From contig OY829541.1 in NCBI GenBank assembly GCA_963691705.1, forward strand, positions 11,030,564 to 11,094,563: a DNA stretch of 64,000 bases, written 5' to 3'. Each line of letters starts with the position of its first letter. The stretch's first letter is position 1. Both the position numbers and the translations under genes were made by a program. Below, in pieces: positions 11,763-22,174 of this stretch. Source of the stretch: Viola odorata (taxonomy: Eukaryota; Streptophyta; Magnoliopsida; Malpighiales; Violaceae). Below the pieces are notes generated by a model. It was not told the DNA's origin and did not search any database. It was given only the letters and a program-made list of their open reading frames with translations.

Positions 11763-11780
11763 TGGCGACTTCACTGGGGA
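11763..11780 (+). other. E3 primer binding site
   Basis: TGGCGACTTCACTGGGGA, a few bases after the 5' LTR end GCGACA. This sequence type is known from Tat/Ogre elements, where an arginine tRNA is the usual primer. Confidence 0.7.
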
Positions 11781-12412
11781 CTAATAGGGTCGAAGCCGGA
11801 ATTTTTTTTTTTTTTTGAGGTGTTTGTTTTCGATAAATTGTTTAATTTTTCTCGTATGATTTCTTTTGTACATAATTGCTATGATGAATTATCACATGAT
11901 TTTTTATGCATGATTAATTACTTTTATTCGCTTTGATAAATTATTTGTTGCTATGTGTTACTCGCTTTGATAAATTGTCATTGCATATGCATATCCATGC
12001 ATAATCCCTATCGCTAGGCATCACCAAATAGGATTAGGTCGGTAACTGTCATTGCATATGCATATCCATGCATAATCCCTATCGCTAGGCATCACCAAAT
12101 AGGATTAGGTCGGTAGTAGTGAAGTCCTGGGGCCCACGCCTCGGTAAGCTTTCACGAACCCTCACTCGGACTCGAACCCCTAAATGGATTGAGCGCCCCG
12201 ATTCCTTTTATGATTTGGTAAACGCTCTCGTATCCATTTACTGAGGGACCACTTCTATGGTATCGTCCGGGAGCCTTTCAGCCAATTAGCAGTAGTAGAC
12301 GTCAACCCAACATATGCATCATGTTGAAATGCGTACGCTGCAACTTTGTTTCACTTTTTTCACTAATTTTTCAAAATTTTCCTATTTACAAATGATTTCT
12401 CCAATTGTTTTA
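11781..12412 (+). other. E3 5' leader, with a 71-bp duplication
   Basis: No gene. Two head-to-tail 71-bp copies (11976-12117) share TGTCATTGCATATGCATATC. The end is the TTTTA target (12408-12412) of E4. Confidence 0.6.
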
Positions 12413-12982
12413 TGATAACAATTCACCTAAAAGAAAGGGTACTTTCGTCTATCACTCAGTAGGAAAGGACATAGCCACCGTTTCGCACCGCCGCGGTAGG
12501 GACAAGGTTAATACCTCCCCCGAAGGCTAACGCTATGAGGGCTAATGATGCCCTACCGGCTCCTCTCACGGACCTCTTGGATGGCTCAAGGAGTTATCTC
12601 CCCCCCAGGGGAAACCACGCGTCAGGAAGAACGCTCCGGCCATTATCCTACCGTGGCAATATCTACCTATACCCCTACCGCCAAGGTAGCGTGTCACGAT
12701 AAGGGCGAACCACAGACCCTAACGCGAGCGATAGCTCCATACTCGTTTACACGGGCGGGAACGCCCCATTCTCCTATAAATACCTCCCCCACAAATGAGG
12801 CAGGTAAGCATACACTACTGGCTTAAACTCTGCCAAATTCAGTACTCATACTAACTTAAGCATCGGAGTGTTTCCGCCGGAGACCCCTCCGGCGCATTGC
12901 AGGTACCGCGGACCGTCGTGAGCACTGATCTGAGAGGAGCCGTTCCACCATACATCCTTCGGCATAAGACAAATTATTATCA
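12413..12982 (+). repeat. E4 5' LTR
   Basis: TGATAACAATTCACC to AAATTATTATCA, with TATAAATA at 12775-12782. It shares the first ten bases with the E2 LTR but diverges afterwards, so E2 and E4 belong to related but distinct families. Confidence 0.92.
12775..12782 (+). promoter_or_regulatory. E4 LTR TATA box
   Basis: TATAAATA in CTCCTATAAATACC. The 3' LTR copy is at 26678-26685. Confidence 0.7.
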
Positions 12983-12985
12983 AAT

Positions 12986-13003
12986 TGGTGCTCTCGTTGA
13001 GAG
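12986..13003 (+). other. E4 primer binding site
   Basis: TGGTGCTCTCGTTGAGAG, three bases after the LTR end, differing at two positions from the E2 site. Confidence 0.6.
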
Positions 13004-13067
13004 TTTTGGTTCTATTAAGTGAGCATCCTTAATAACCAAGCTCCTCCTCCCCGAAGCTAGAAGGATT

Positions 13068-16000
13068 ATGGCCTCAGAGTCAGATCCGGCGCTGTCCCGA
13101 ACTTCCAACATCCCATACAACACCCGCAGATGCCTGTTTCCCTTTGCTACCTCTGGCACCTTCACCCCAGGGCAGGACGTCACTGCAGGAGAATTAGATC
13201 TTCCTCCTGGGTCAAGTTTGGAAGAAATTACATTCCAGATTTGCTCTCCCTTCTCCCATATAGCGGGAACCAGCCATCCCACCCCCCAAGCTGGGAGATC
13301 TATGATAGGAGAAGCGGACAACCCTTTCGCGAACTCAATAGCAGCTGTCCAAGCTCAATTGGATTAGCTGACAGAGATGGCTGCGGATTTACTCCTCATG
13401 CCTCGAGACCTGGTGTGTCCTCCCAAGTAATTTTCACTTCGTCCATTGTCAATGAACGACCCTTATCGCCCCAACAATCTAGGGCACCCCCGTCCTCCTT
13501 GCCTTTCTCTCTCGCCCCCATAAACGTCCCACCATTCACGCGTGGACCTGCCGACTATTCTGGACAATGCAGGGGAGGAATCTCTATCCCCGAAGCAGCC
13601 CGCCAGCGTGACGAGTATAGAGAGCACTGGGATGATCGACGAGGGAATATAGTGAGAGAGCCATCTCCTAGATACAGTGAGAGATCTAGCAGCAGAGGAC
13701 GACGAGCTCGAACTCCAAGGAGCCGCAGCCGATCTCCTAGGAGACATCAGGAATATGACCCTCAGAATCCCAGATACGACGCTGAAATTCCACACCAGCA
13801 TCAGCCTCGGGGGGTCCCTGACGCTAACGTTGGCCATCCGTTCAGTTACCGTGTCAGGCACCACAGAGTCCATCGACATGTGAAACTCCCCGCAGAATCA
13901 TATGATGGCACGAAAGATCCTATTTCTCACCTCAATAAGGTGAAGGATTTCGTGCAATTCCAAACGCGCAGTGATGCAGCATTGTGTCAGATCTTCGTAA
14001 TGACGCTGTCAGGAGTGGCATGTCTATGGTTTGAGGGACTCCCCGCCGGGTCTATCGACTATTTTTCTCAATTGGAAGAAAAATTCAAAAGTCGGTTTAG
14101 CACGGCTATTCCTATCAGAAAGTCAGCAGCTGCACTGTTCGATATCCATCGAAAACCACAGGAATCGTTGAACGACTTCTTAGGTCGATTTGATCTTGAA
14201 ATGTCCCTAACGCCGGGGGTCACTATCGATTTTGCGATTGAGGCCCTGAAACGCAACTGCCGATACAGTAAATTGAAATACACGCTAACGGTGGACCCCC
14301 CAATGACCCTGGACGCGTTAAGGCTGAAAGCGCATAACTATGCGAGAATGGAAGAGGAGGAAAATAGAGATTGGATCCGAGGCATGCCGACAGACCCATA
14401 TGTGGCCCCTAACGTCCTGCACAGCAATGCCCCTGACGCTAGACCCATCGAGGATCACGGGCAGCGGAAAGAGCATAATACCAAAACCCCTAACCGGCAG
14501 AGAGGCAACTTCTCGAAAGGAAGACCCGGAGGGTCCCCCACTCGGAAGCAAACGGAGCCGCCAAAAGGCCGGATATACGATCCTGACCTCCCATCTCTCA
14601 TACTCCCAAGAGCGGAGATCTTAGCGATAGTCCAACAGAGGAATTTGCCCATCCGTTACCCAGCTCCCGTGAAACCAGGAGTAATCATGGGAGGAAGAGA
14701 AAATGCATACTGCAAATTCTATAAGGTCAAGGGACATTCGACAGATGTATGCAGAGAACTAAAACTGGCTATAGAGCGATTGGTCAAAGAGGGCTACCTT
14801 GGGGAATTTGCCACAAAGGCAAGGGAAGAAGCCAGAAATAACCCAACTGGAATGACAACTGAGCAGAGGCAAGCGCCCTCGCACGCCACAGGGGCTAACG
14901 CAGTTCCCCTCGGGCCAAATAGAGAAGCGCTCGCTATCGATAGTGATCAGATGCCCATGATAAATATCATTGCTGGGGGAACACCCTATTGCGAGGAAAT
15001 CATGCCGCAAACGCCCAACCCTGGGGAAAAGCGCAAACGGGAGAGCGCGCAAACGAAAATCGAGGCGGTAAGTGCCTTAGACAGAATGATATTGTCTTTC
15101 TCAGAGGAAGACGAAAAAGGCATTGTTTTCCCGCATAATGACGCGATGGTCGTAACGCCCGTCATTGGAAGTCACGGGGTAAGAAGGACCCTTGTCGATA
15201 ATGGGAGCGCAGTGAACCTATTTTCATTGGAAGCGTACAACTTGATGAAACGACCTGACAATGATCTATTGCCCTGCACGAGGCCAATTATTGGGATTGA
15301 CGGAGTACCGATTCCGGTCGCCGGAATAACATCCCTGCCGGTGTACTTCCGGGAAGACACATCCAAACGCTCCGAAGAGTTATTATTTCTAGTCGTAGAC
15401 CTAACGTTACCGTATAATGCCATTTTGGGGCGACCATTCCTTAATCGTTTTGGAGTGGCCATATCTCAAAAACACCTGCGGATGAAATATCCCTCGTGGG
15501 ATGGCGTGGTCTCAATCAAAGGGGACCAGAAGCTGGCAGCCGAATGCTACTTGCTTATGACTCAAAGGAGTTGCGACCGCTACGTTTGCGTGGCAGACGA
15601 CCCGTTCGATGATAAAGAAGAAAAGCGCACTCAGCCACTAGATCAGATGGCATCAATCCCTATCGGTAAGGATAGTGAAATGAATCTCTTAGCTAGTGAG
15701 AAACTGAGCCTTGAAGAAAACGCGCAATTAATCCGGCTGTTGAGGAAATGCAAGGGAGAATTTGCGTGGAAGCCAGCAGACGTGCCCGGAATCTCTCGGG
15801 AAGTTGCAGAACACCGGCTGAACGTTAGTCCTGACGCCAAGCCCGTTCAACAAAAGCGACGTGCTTTTTCATCGGAAAAGATAGCGGCCATCGAAAAGGA
15901 GTTGATAAAACTCACAGAGGTGGGGTTCATCCGAGAAGTTCAATACCCGACCTGGCTAGCTAATCCTGTGTTGGTTCCAAAGCCTAAAGGGGACTGGCGC

Positions 16001-16957
16001 ATGTGCATCGACTTCACTGACCTAAATAATGCCTGCCCCAAGGACTGCTATCCCCTTCCGCGAATAGATCAGTTAGTCGATCAAACCGCTGGATATGCTT
16101 ATCTAAGCTCCCTAGATGCAAATTCCGGATATCACCAAATCCCCATGGCCGTAGAGGACGAAGAAAAAACTGCCTTCATCACTCCTAGGGCTACATACTG
16201 CTATACCGCAATGCCGTTTGGGCTAAAGAATGTCGGAGCAACATTTCAGCGTATGGCAAACAAAGTTTTTGAAAATCAAATCGGGAGAAATGTAGAGGCT
16301 TACGTGGATGACATCTTGATCAAAAGTCGGAGTTTCAGAGAACACCTAGTTGACTTGGAAGAAGTTCTCAATGTGATGAGAAAGCACAAGATGAAGCTAA
16401 ACCCGCGGAAGTGCATGTTTGCATTCCAAACGGGAAAATTCTTGGGCTATGTGGTCAGCCAGAAGGGCATCCAACCCAACCCTTCAAAGATAAAAACCAT
16501 ACAGGATATGATACCCCCGCGGACTGTCAAAGAGATACAGAAGTTAACCGGGCGCATCATCGCGTTGGGACGATTCATATCTAAGCAAGGCGAGAGATGT
16601 TTGCCTTTCTTCAAAGTCATCCGAAACAAGGCTCCTTTCGGGTGGACAGAGGAATGTGAGAAAGCGTTTGCAGGGATAAAAGCTTACCTGTCATCAGATT
16701 TAGTGCTGACGAGGCCCGAGCCCGGCGATGAACTATATTTATATTTGGGAATAGCTGACGAGGTAGTCAGCGTCATCCTTGTGCGAGGTGAAGGGCACGT
16801 GCATCGTCCTGTATTCTTTGTGAGTCACATATTGAAAGATGCCGAACTGCGATACGCTCATATCGAGAAGATAGCACTCGCTCTAGTGCAAGGCACGCGA
16901 AAGATGGATCGATATTTCCAACCCACCCCGTCACTGTACTCATGGATCAGCCATTGA
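13068..16957 (+). pseudogene. E4 gag - protease - reverse transcriptase - RNase H (two frameshifts)
   Basis: The gag start is ATG 13068 (MASESDPALSRTS), in a different frame from the long ORF that follows. A TAG at 13365 and a one-base loss near 13390 lead into the 1275-codon frame, whose first 85 codons are therefore out of frame. Domains: Arg/Ser-rich stretch (13660-13750), gag core HVKLPAESYDGTKDP (13880), CKFYKVKGHSTDVC (14710), protease LVDNGSAVNLFS (15190), RT from CIDFTDLNNACPKDCYPL (16005) with YVDD at 16301-16312, and the start of RNase H. A lost base near 16922 shifts the frame at RYFQ. Gag packages RNA; RT and RNase H copy it. E2 is the closest relative in the window. Confidence 0.9.
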
Positions 16958-17352
16958 GAAGAATCTTCAGAAAACCTGAATCTTCAGGAAGAATGCTAAT
17001 TTGGGCTATCGAGCTCGAACAATACGTGTTGCAATACAAAGCTAGACCGGCCGTTAAAGCCCAAGCGTTAGCTGACTTCATAGCTGAGTGCACGTTCACA
17101 AAGGACGTAAAAATAGATCTGTTAGAGGAAGAAGCAGAAAGTTCATGCCTACCGTCTCCGGAGACATATGCAGATACGTGGGTCATCCACGTAGATGGAG
17201 CAAAAAATCAAGAGTTAGCAGGCGCAGGAGTCTTCTTAGTTGGACCAAACGGCCTGGAGATGCGATACGCCATCAGAATCCTGCAGCCATTGTCCAACAA
17301 TACGGCTGAATACGAAGCGCTGCTGGCAGGACTCAGAATCGGAAACAGTTAG
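16942..17352 (+). pseudogene. E4 RNase H remainder and archaeal-type RNase H, truncated
   Basis: Continues the polyprotein after the base loss near 16922 (DQPLRRIFRKPESSGRMLIW). The second RNase H begins WVIHVDGAKNQELAGAG near 17179, with the first catalytic Asp in HVDGA and Glu in NTAEYEALLAGL. It breaks off at LRIG near 17340. The E2 copy continues for about 150 more residues with SKLIIDQ and HIPREDN, so the C-terminal catalytic part is lost here. Confidence 0.8.
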
Positions 17353-18010
17353 CGACAATGGGACACAATTCACGAGCCAGTTCTTTAGGGATCGATGTGC
17401 AGAGTGCCAGATCGAGCAAAGATTCTCCTCTGTGGCACATCCCCAAACCAATGGCCAGGCGGAAGTAACCAACCGCAGCATCCTCAGTGGCATCAAAAGA
17501 AACCTGGAAGGTTCCAAGAAGAAATGGCCAGATGAATTGCCATATGTACTATGGGCCTACCGCATGACTGTCAAGGTCAGCACGGGAGAGACCCCGTTCG
17601 CGTTAGCATTCAGAACCGAGGTTGTCACACCAGTCGAGATTGGCATGATGAGCCTTCGGGTGACTCATTTCAAAGAAGAAAACAACGAAGAAAGGTTACG
17701 AGCTAACCTCGATACTCTACCAGAAACACACGAGGAAACCCTCCTGAAAACCCTGCACTACAAAAGGAAAATGGCACAATATCATAACCGGCAAGTGAGG
17801 GAGCGATTGCTCAAAACCGGAGATTTAGTGCTCAGAGACAGGCGAGCGGCAGGACAACGTATGGGAAAACTCAGTCCAAACTGGGATGGACCGTATCGTG
17901 TCACCCGCATTGTGGGAAAAGGAGCATACCATCTGGAAACGCTCGAGGGAACGCCCTTGCAGAACTCTTGGAACATCGCCCGGCTGAGGCTATACCACGC
18001 CAGGAACTAA
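17343..18010 (+). pseudogene. E4 integrase, C-terminal half only
   Basis: Begins abruptly at VSDNGTQFTSQF, right after the truncated RNase H. It keeps the second catalytic Asp (SDNG) and the Glu (GQAEVTNRS) of the DDE triad, but lacks the zinc-binding HHCC region and the first Asp (WGIDILGP in E2). It then runs through WAYRMTVK, GDLVLRDRRAAGQRMGKL and the end RLRLYHARN, stop at 18010. Against E2 about 0.9 kb is missing, so integrase is inactive. Confidence 0.85.
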
Positions 18011-18099
18011 TCGGGTAACATCAAAGTTATTCTAATAAATGAATATTGAGATATTCACTGTGCGTTTGCTACTGGTAATATGCAGGTAGCGAAGAATGC

Positions 18100-18575
18100 C
18101 AGGAGTGAAAATCCTATCCTTGTGACGGTTGGTCCTGATCAGACAGCTCACTAAGACGAGGCACGCCCTGGCATAACAAGGCGTTTGGGAGTGAAAATCC
18201 TATCCTTGTGGAAACCGTGCTCACATAGACGGCCCATTAAGACGAGGCACGACCCCAAACGGCTTCCCGGAGTGAAAATCCTATCCTTGCGGCAACCGTG
18301 CTCACATAGACGGCCCGTTAAGATGAGGCACGCCCCGGAATCCTTGGGAGTGAAATCCTATTCTTGTGGTAACCCCATAAGGAGAGGCACGCCCCAAGGA
18401 GAGACCAACTCCGTCCTGGAAGTGAAAATCCTATCCTTGTGGTAACCGTGCTCACATAGACGACCCATTGAGACGAGGCATGATTCCACGGACGTGAGGT
18501 ACAACGCTTGGGGGTGAAAAGTCCTATCCTTGTGATGGCTAGTCCTGATCAGACAGCTCACTAAGACGAGGCACT
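18100..18575 (+). repeat. E4 post-integrase repeats, about 80-bp unit
   Basis: Six imperfect copies at about 18106, 18191, 18272, 18350, 18422 and 18516, with core GTGAAAATCCTATCCTTGTG and ending AAGACGAGGCACG. The E2 counterpart is at 47845-48165. Confidence 0.75.
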
Positions 18576-18584
18576 CCCCAAAGT

Positions 18585-18896
18585 CAATCTGTGGCGGAAA
18601 GAAACAAAGGGCATCCCAACTAGTAGCCGCGCGGTTGATACCCGGTGAAGCGATGTTGGAGCCAATCTGTGGCGGAAAGAAACAAAGGGCATCCCAACTA
18701 GTAGCCGCGCGGTTGATACCCGGTGAAGCGATGTTGGAGCCAATCTGTGGCGAAAAGAAACAAAGGGCATCCCAACTAGTAGCCGCGCGGTTGATACCCG
18801 GTGAAGCGATGTTGGAGCCAATCTTTGGCGAAAGGAAACAAAAGAGATCCTAACTAGTAGCTGCGCGGTTGATACCCGGTGAAGCGAGGATGAAGA
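18585..18896 (+). repeat. E4 78-bp tandem repeats
   Basis: Four copies starting at 18585, 18663, 18741 and 18819, each CAATCTGTGGCGGAAAG-like and holding GGTTGATACCCGGTGAAGCG. The spacing is exactly 78 bp, a multiple of three, so several frames stay open across it; these are not genes. Confidence 0.85.
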
Positions 18897-19263
18897 GGTG
18901 TCCATACTACAACAACAACGTTGAGACAGACATAAAGCCCCCTTTGATAACAAGGGACGGCATGAATATGAGTGCAGCAGATGCGGAAGCAACGCTGACT
19001 TACTCTCAGAAATGTTATCAGAGGATACAATGGTAAAGCTACTGGAATACGGCTGATGAAAAGCAAACGGGGGAATATTATATATCTATGGAAACCGGAC
19101 GACAAACGTCCTATGCGGACAAGCGATCAAACGGTATTATGAAGAAAAGCAGATTATCCAAAAAAGAGGGGATTAACCAAGTCAAGGCCGACATTGTTTA
19201 AAGTACAAAATATGGACGGGCACGTCAGCCACAAAAATTTAAAGCATCTAAACAATAAGAAGT
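18897..19263 (+). other. E4 spacer between repeats and antisense gene A
   Basis: No gene seen. It would form the 3' UTR of antisense gene A on the minus strand. Confidence 0.5.
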
Positions 19264-21544
19264 CTAAGGATTGGGCGGCGCGTTGACCCCTCCTTGCTGA
19301 GCAGCCTTCCACTGGTAGAAACCACTATCAGTAACGGATGAGGCTCTCTTGTCAAAATACGCAGAGAGATCGTCAATGTGGAGCCCCTCAACCCCATAGT
19401 GATGCATCACAGCTTCCGACATGATTCCCCCGCCCTGCTCCAAGTACCAACGACTCTTCTCAGCGTTAAGGGAGAAATCGGCAGATAGCTCAGCGTTTCT
19501 CTGCCTCTCCAGACGCAGATTATTCTCTTCCTGAGAAAGGCCTATGGCCAAATCGACACTCTGTCGCTTTTCCTCTTCCAGAGCCAACTTAGCGGTCTCC
19601 AGCTCTTGCTTAACAGCGGTAGCCTCTCCCCGGGCAGCTTCCATACCCTCGTTGGCAGCATTAAGGGCATTTTCGAGACGTTGTCGCTCTTCCAGCAGCC
19701 TGTTTATCTCTCCTTGCCCGTTAGCTACAACTCTGGAATTCTCCTCATCCATATAGTGAAGGTGGCAAAGCATAGAAAGCGCCTGAGAGCGAAGGAAATT
19801 TATGCACCCCTGCTCGCCCCGAGCCACAAAGGCATCCCTCTCTCTCGGAAGGGACAAAATCTCTGCCACCAGATAAGCGGTAGAGGAAAGCACGGTATCA
19901 TTATCAGCATCGGCAGGAAACTGCAGAATATTGTCCCTAAAGGAGCGTAAGCTGATGTGGTGAGTTGGCAAGAGAGGAGGCTCGTACTGAGAGATACCAG
20001 CCATTAAGGTAGGGGCGGGGCCACCCCTCGCAATAGTTGGATGAGGCATTGGAACAAAGAACAACGCAGCAGGAGAAGCTGGCCGACTGGTGGAACCTTC
20101 CACGTTAGGCATTAAGACCTCATTTCCTCCAGGCACCTCAAGATTAAGGGCATCGGAATCATAGCCCGTTGGGGTGTGAGCAGAATGAATTGGAGAACCA
20201 GGAGGCACATGGGGTTGACCGCCAAAATCAACATGTTCAGATTGATCAGCAGACGCACCCTCGCCCCCAAGGACACTCGAAGTACGGTTGGCGGCCGAGG
20301 AAGAAGGGCTATTCTGAAGCTCATGGCGAGCCTTCTTCTGACGCTCGCGAAGGACATCTGCGATAGCCATATCTCCCTGGGAGGTGGAGGGGGCAGAAGC
20401 AGCAACGACTTCCTAAATAACGCAAAGCGTGGTAAGGAAATGTGCAAAAAGAAAAACAAACTTTTAAAAAGAAGAAAAATGCACACATGAGTGGTTGAGG
20501 ATACAAGAGGAATTCCAACAGGAATCGGATCAACCGTAGCCTCTGAAGAAACAACAGTTTGGGACGAAACGGGTTGGGCAGCGCGTGCTTTCCTAGGCCT
20601 TTTCTTTCTTACAACCCGAGTGCCCGTAACGTTAGCGGTAGCAGTGGCCTCCCCTTCCTCGGCGTTAGCAGCAGCCCTAGCTTCCGCGGCAGCCTTCTTT
20701 TTCGCCTCTTGTTTCCTTCTCCTTCGGAAATACTCGGGCTCCCAACCAGGCGGAGGCACTTCACAGTTACAAAATGTTAGCGTTAGTACTTCTTGACAAC
20801 GCAAAGGAAAAAGGTCAAACGCTCACCCTTCTTGCACCGTTCCACGGGCAACCCGTTGGCCACTTTTCGGGCATCAACACTAAAGTCAAATTGAAGCAGC
20901 GTCTTCAACCAGCCATCCTCTAGGTCGGAAAGGGGTTTCCGATGACCCCAAGCCCCATCTTTAATTGTTTCATTGAAGCCAGCCCTCCATAACGGCTCAG
21001 GCAGATCAACAATAAAAAATTCCTCTTTCCAGTGAGGAATAGAAGACTCAATGCCCATAAGCTTCCAGGTAAAGGGCTTCAAAGAGCCGTCTTCGTAGCG
21101 AGGCGATATCGATATCACCCCTTTACGGGAATACAACTGGAAAATGTCATGAAGCAACGCTAAAGTGGGAGATTCTATTCCCTTGAAACGGCACAATGCG
21201 GCAAAAGCACTAACAACGCAAATCGCGTTAGGACTCAACTGAGCCGGAGCCATATCAGAATCAGCCAACAATAATTTTACGAGCGGGTCAAGAGGGAGAC
21301 GAAACCCATGATCAAAGAGCTTAGCATACAGCATTCTACTATTTCCGGGCAGAATGTTGTTCAGTCGAAGCGACTCAGAAGCAGAATGCACGGGATATTC
21401 CTTGGGAAATCGTGCAGTAAACCCAGCAAGTCTACGGTTAATTAAGGGCAAAGTGTACAGAGAAGTGGGAGTAGTATCAATTACTTCTTCCCCGGAGGAC
21501 CTTTGAGGGTCTCCCTCTTCAGAGGATTTCTTAGTTCTAGCCAT
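19264..21544 (-). CDS. E4 antisense gene A: globular domain plus coiled-coil protein, 706 aa, three exons
   Basis: Exons 21544-20827, 20758-20505 and 20412-19264. Introns of 68 and 92 bp have GT-AG ends (GTGAGC...GTGAAG; GTATCC...TTTAG) and keep the frame. Start chosen at MARTKKSSEEG, which aligns with A'; an ATG nine bases upstream is also in frame. Residues about 45-185 form a compact domain (SRMLYAKLFDHGFRLPLD, LSPNAICVVSAFAALCRF, HWKEEFFIVDLPEPLW). As I recall, this is the pattern of the plant 'putative gypsy type transposon' (Transposase_28) family. Exon 2 is basic (RRRRKQEAKKK, VRKKRPRK), suggesting nuclear location. Residues about 555-640 form a coiled coil. The biochemical role is unknown. 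It is the last gene of the antisense cassette and reads towards integrase. Confidence 0.75.
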
Positions 21545-22174
21545 GGCTAACAAGGAAAAAGTAAAGAGGAAAGAAAAAGGACGTGTACCTTGTACCTTCG
21601 TGAAGAGAACACGAGGAGTCTCGAGCCAGAAAGAGAGAGCGGCGCAAAGTATTTATCCAAAGACGCAATGGCGTATAAGGGAAAAGATGGAAAAAGAAAA
21701 AGGGGTAGAAGAAACAATAGATATAACCCTAAAAGGACACGACCAGTCAGCAGCAGACGCGTGGTGAAGTAGCGCGTCACAAAGTAAGGCACGCGCCAGA
21801 AGGTGCAAATTTGAAATAAGGACGAAACGCTTCTGCATTCGCACCTCCCTATGAGACGCCTGCTCCAAACGCCTCTCTGTGGAAGGACACGTGTCTTCTT
21901 TCATCATTACCCTTCAAGTCGCATTAAATGAGGGACTGGGGGATTGATTAAAAAACATAAAAAGCAGCGCTGGCCTTGCCAAACGGTGCGATGGTACAAA
22001 GAAGATAAGAAAGGAATAACGGTAATATCACGATGAATCATACAATACGACAAAGGTCACAAAGCGTCAGCATTATTACAAGGAAAATAATGTTCGAATG
22101 GTTTTCAAGAAAAAACAAAAGAAAAGAGGCGACAGCAAGAAAAACAAGGAAAGGCCCAGGCACCATCGCTAGCG
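21545..22174 (-). other. E4 spacer between antisense genes B and A
   Basis: Minus-strand 3' region of B and promoter/leader of A. No gene supported; several short open frames on both strands lack any recognisable motif. Confidence 0.5.
21649..21657 (-). promoter_or_regulatory. TATA-like box upstream of gene A
   Basis: Reverse complement GATAAATAC about 105 bases upstream of the A start codon. A weak match on its own; A' has a better TATAAAA at a similar place. Confidence 0.35.

Noticed and set aside
12545..12826. 93-codon frame in the E4 LTR, with a copy at 26451-26729
   Set aside because: Lies in the LTR upstream of and across the TATA box; present only because both LTRs are nearly identical. 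No domain.
13130..13385. N-terminal 85 codons of the 1275-codon E4 frame as the gag start
   Set aside because: The gag N-terminus that aligns with E2 is in another frame from 13068; this part is out-of-frame reading before a one-base loss.
21544..21553. N-terminus ARTK of gene A resembling the histone H3 tail
   Set aside because: Only four residues match; A' has ARTC and B has ARNR, so histone mimicry is not supported.
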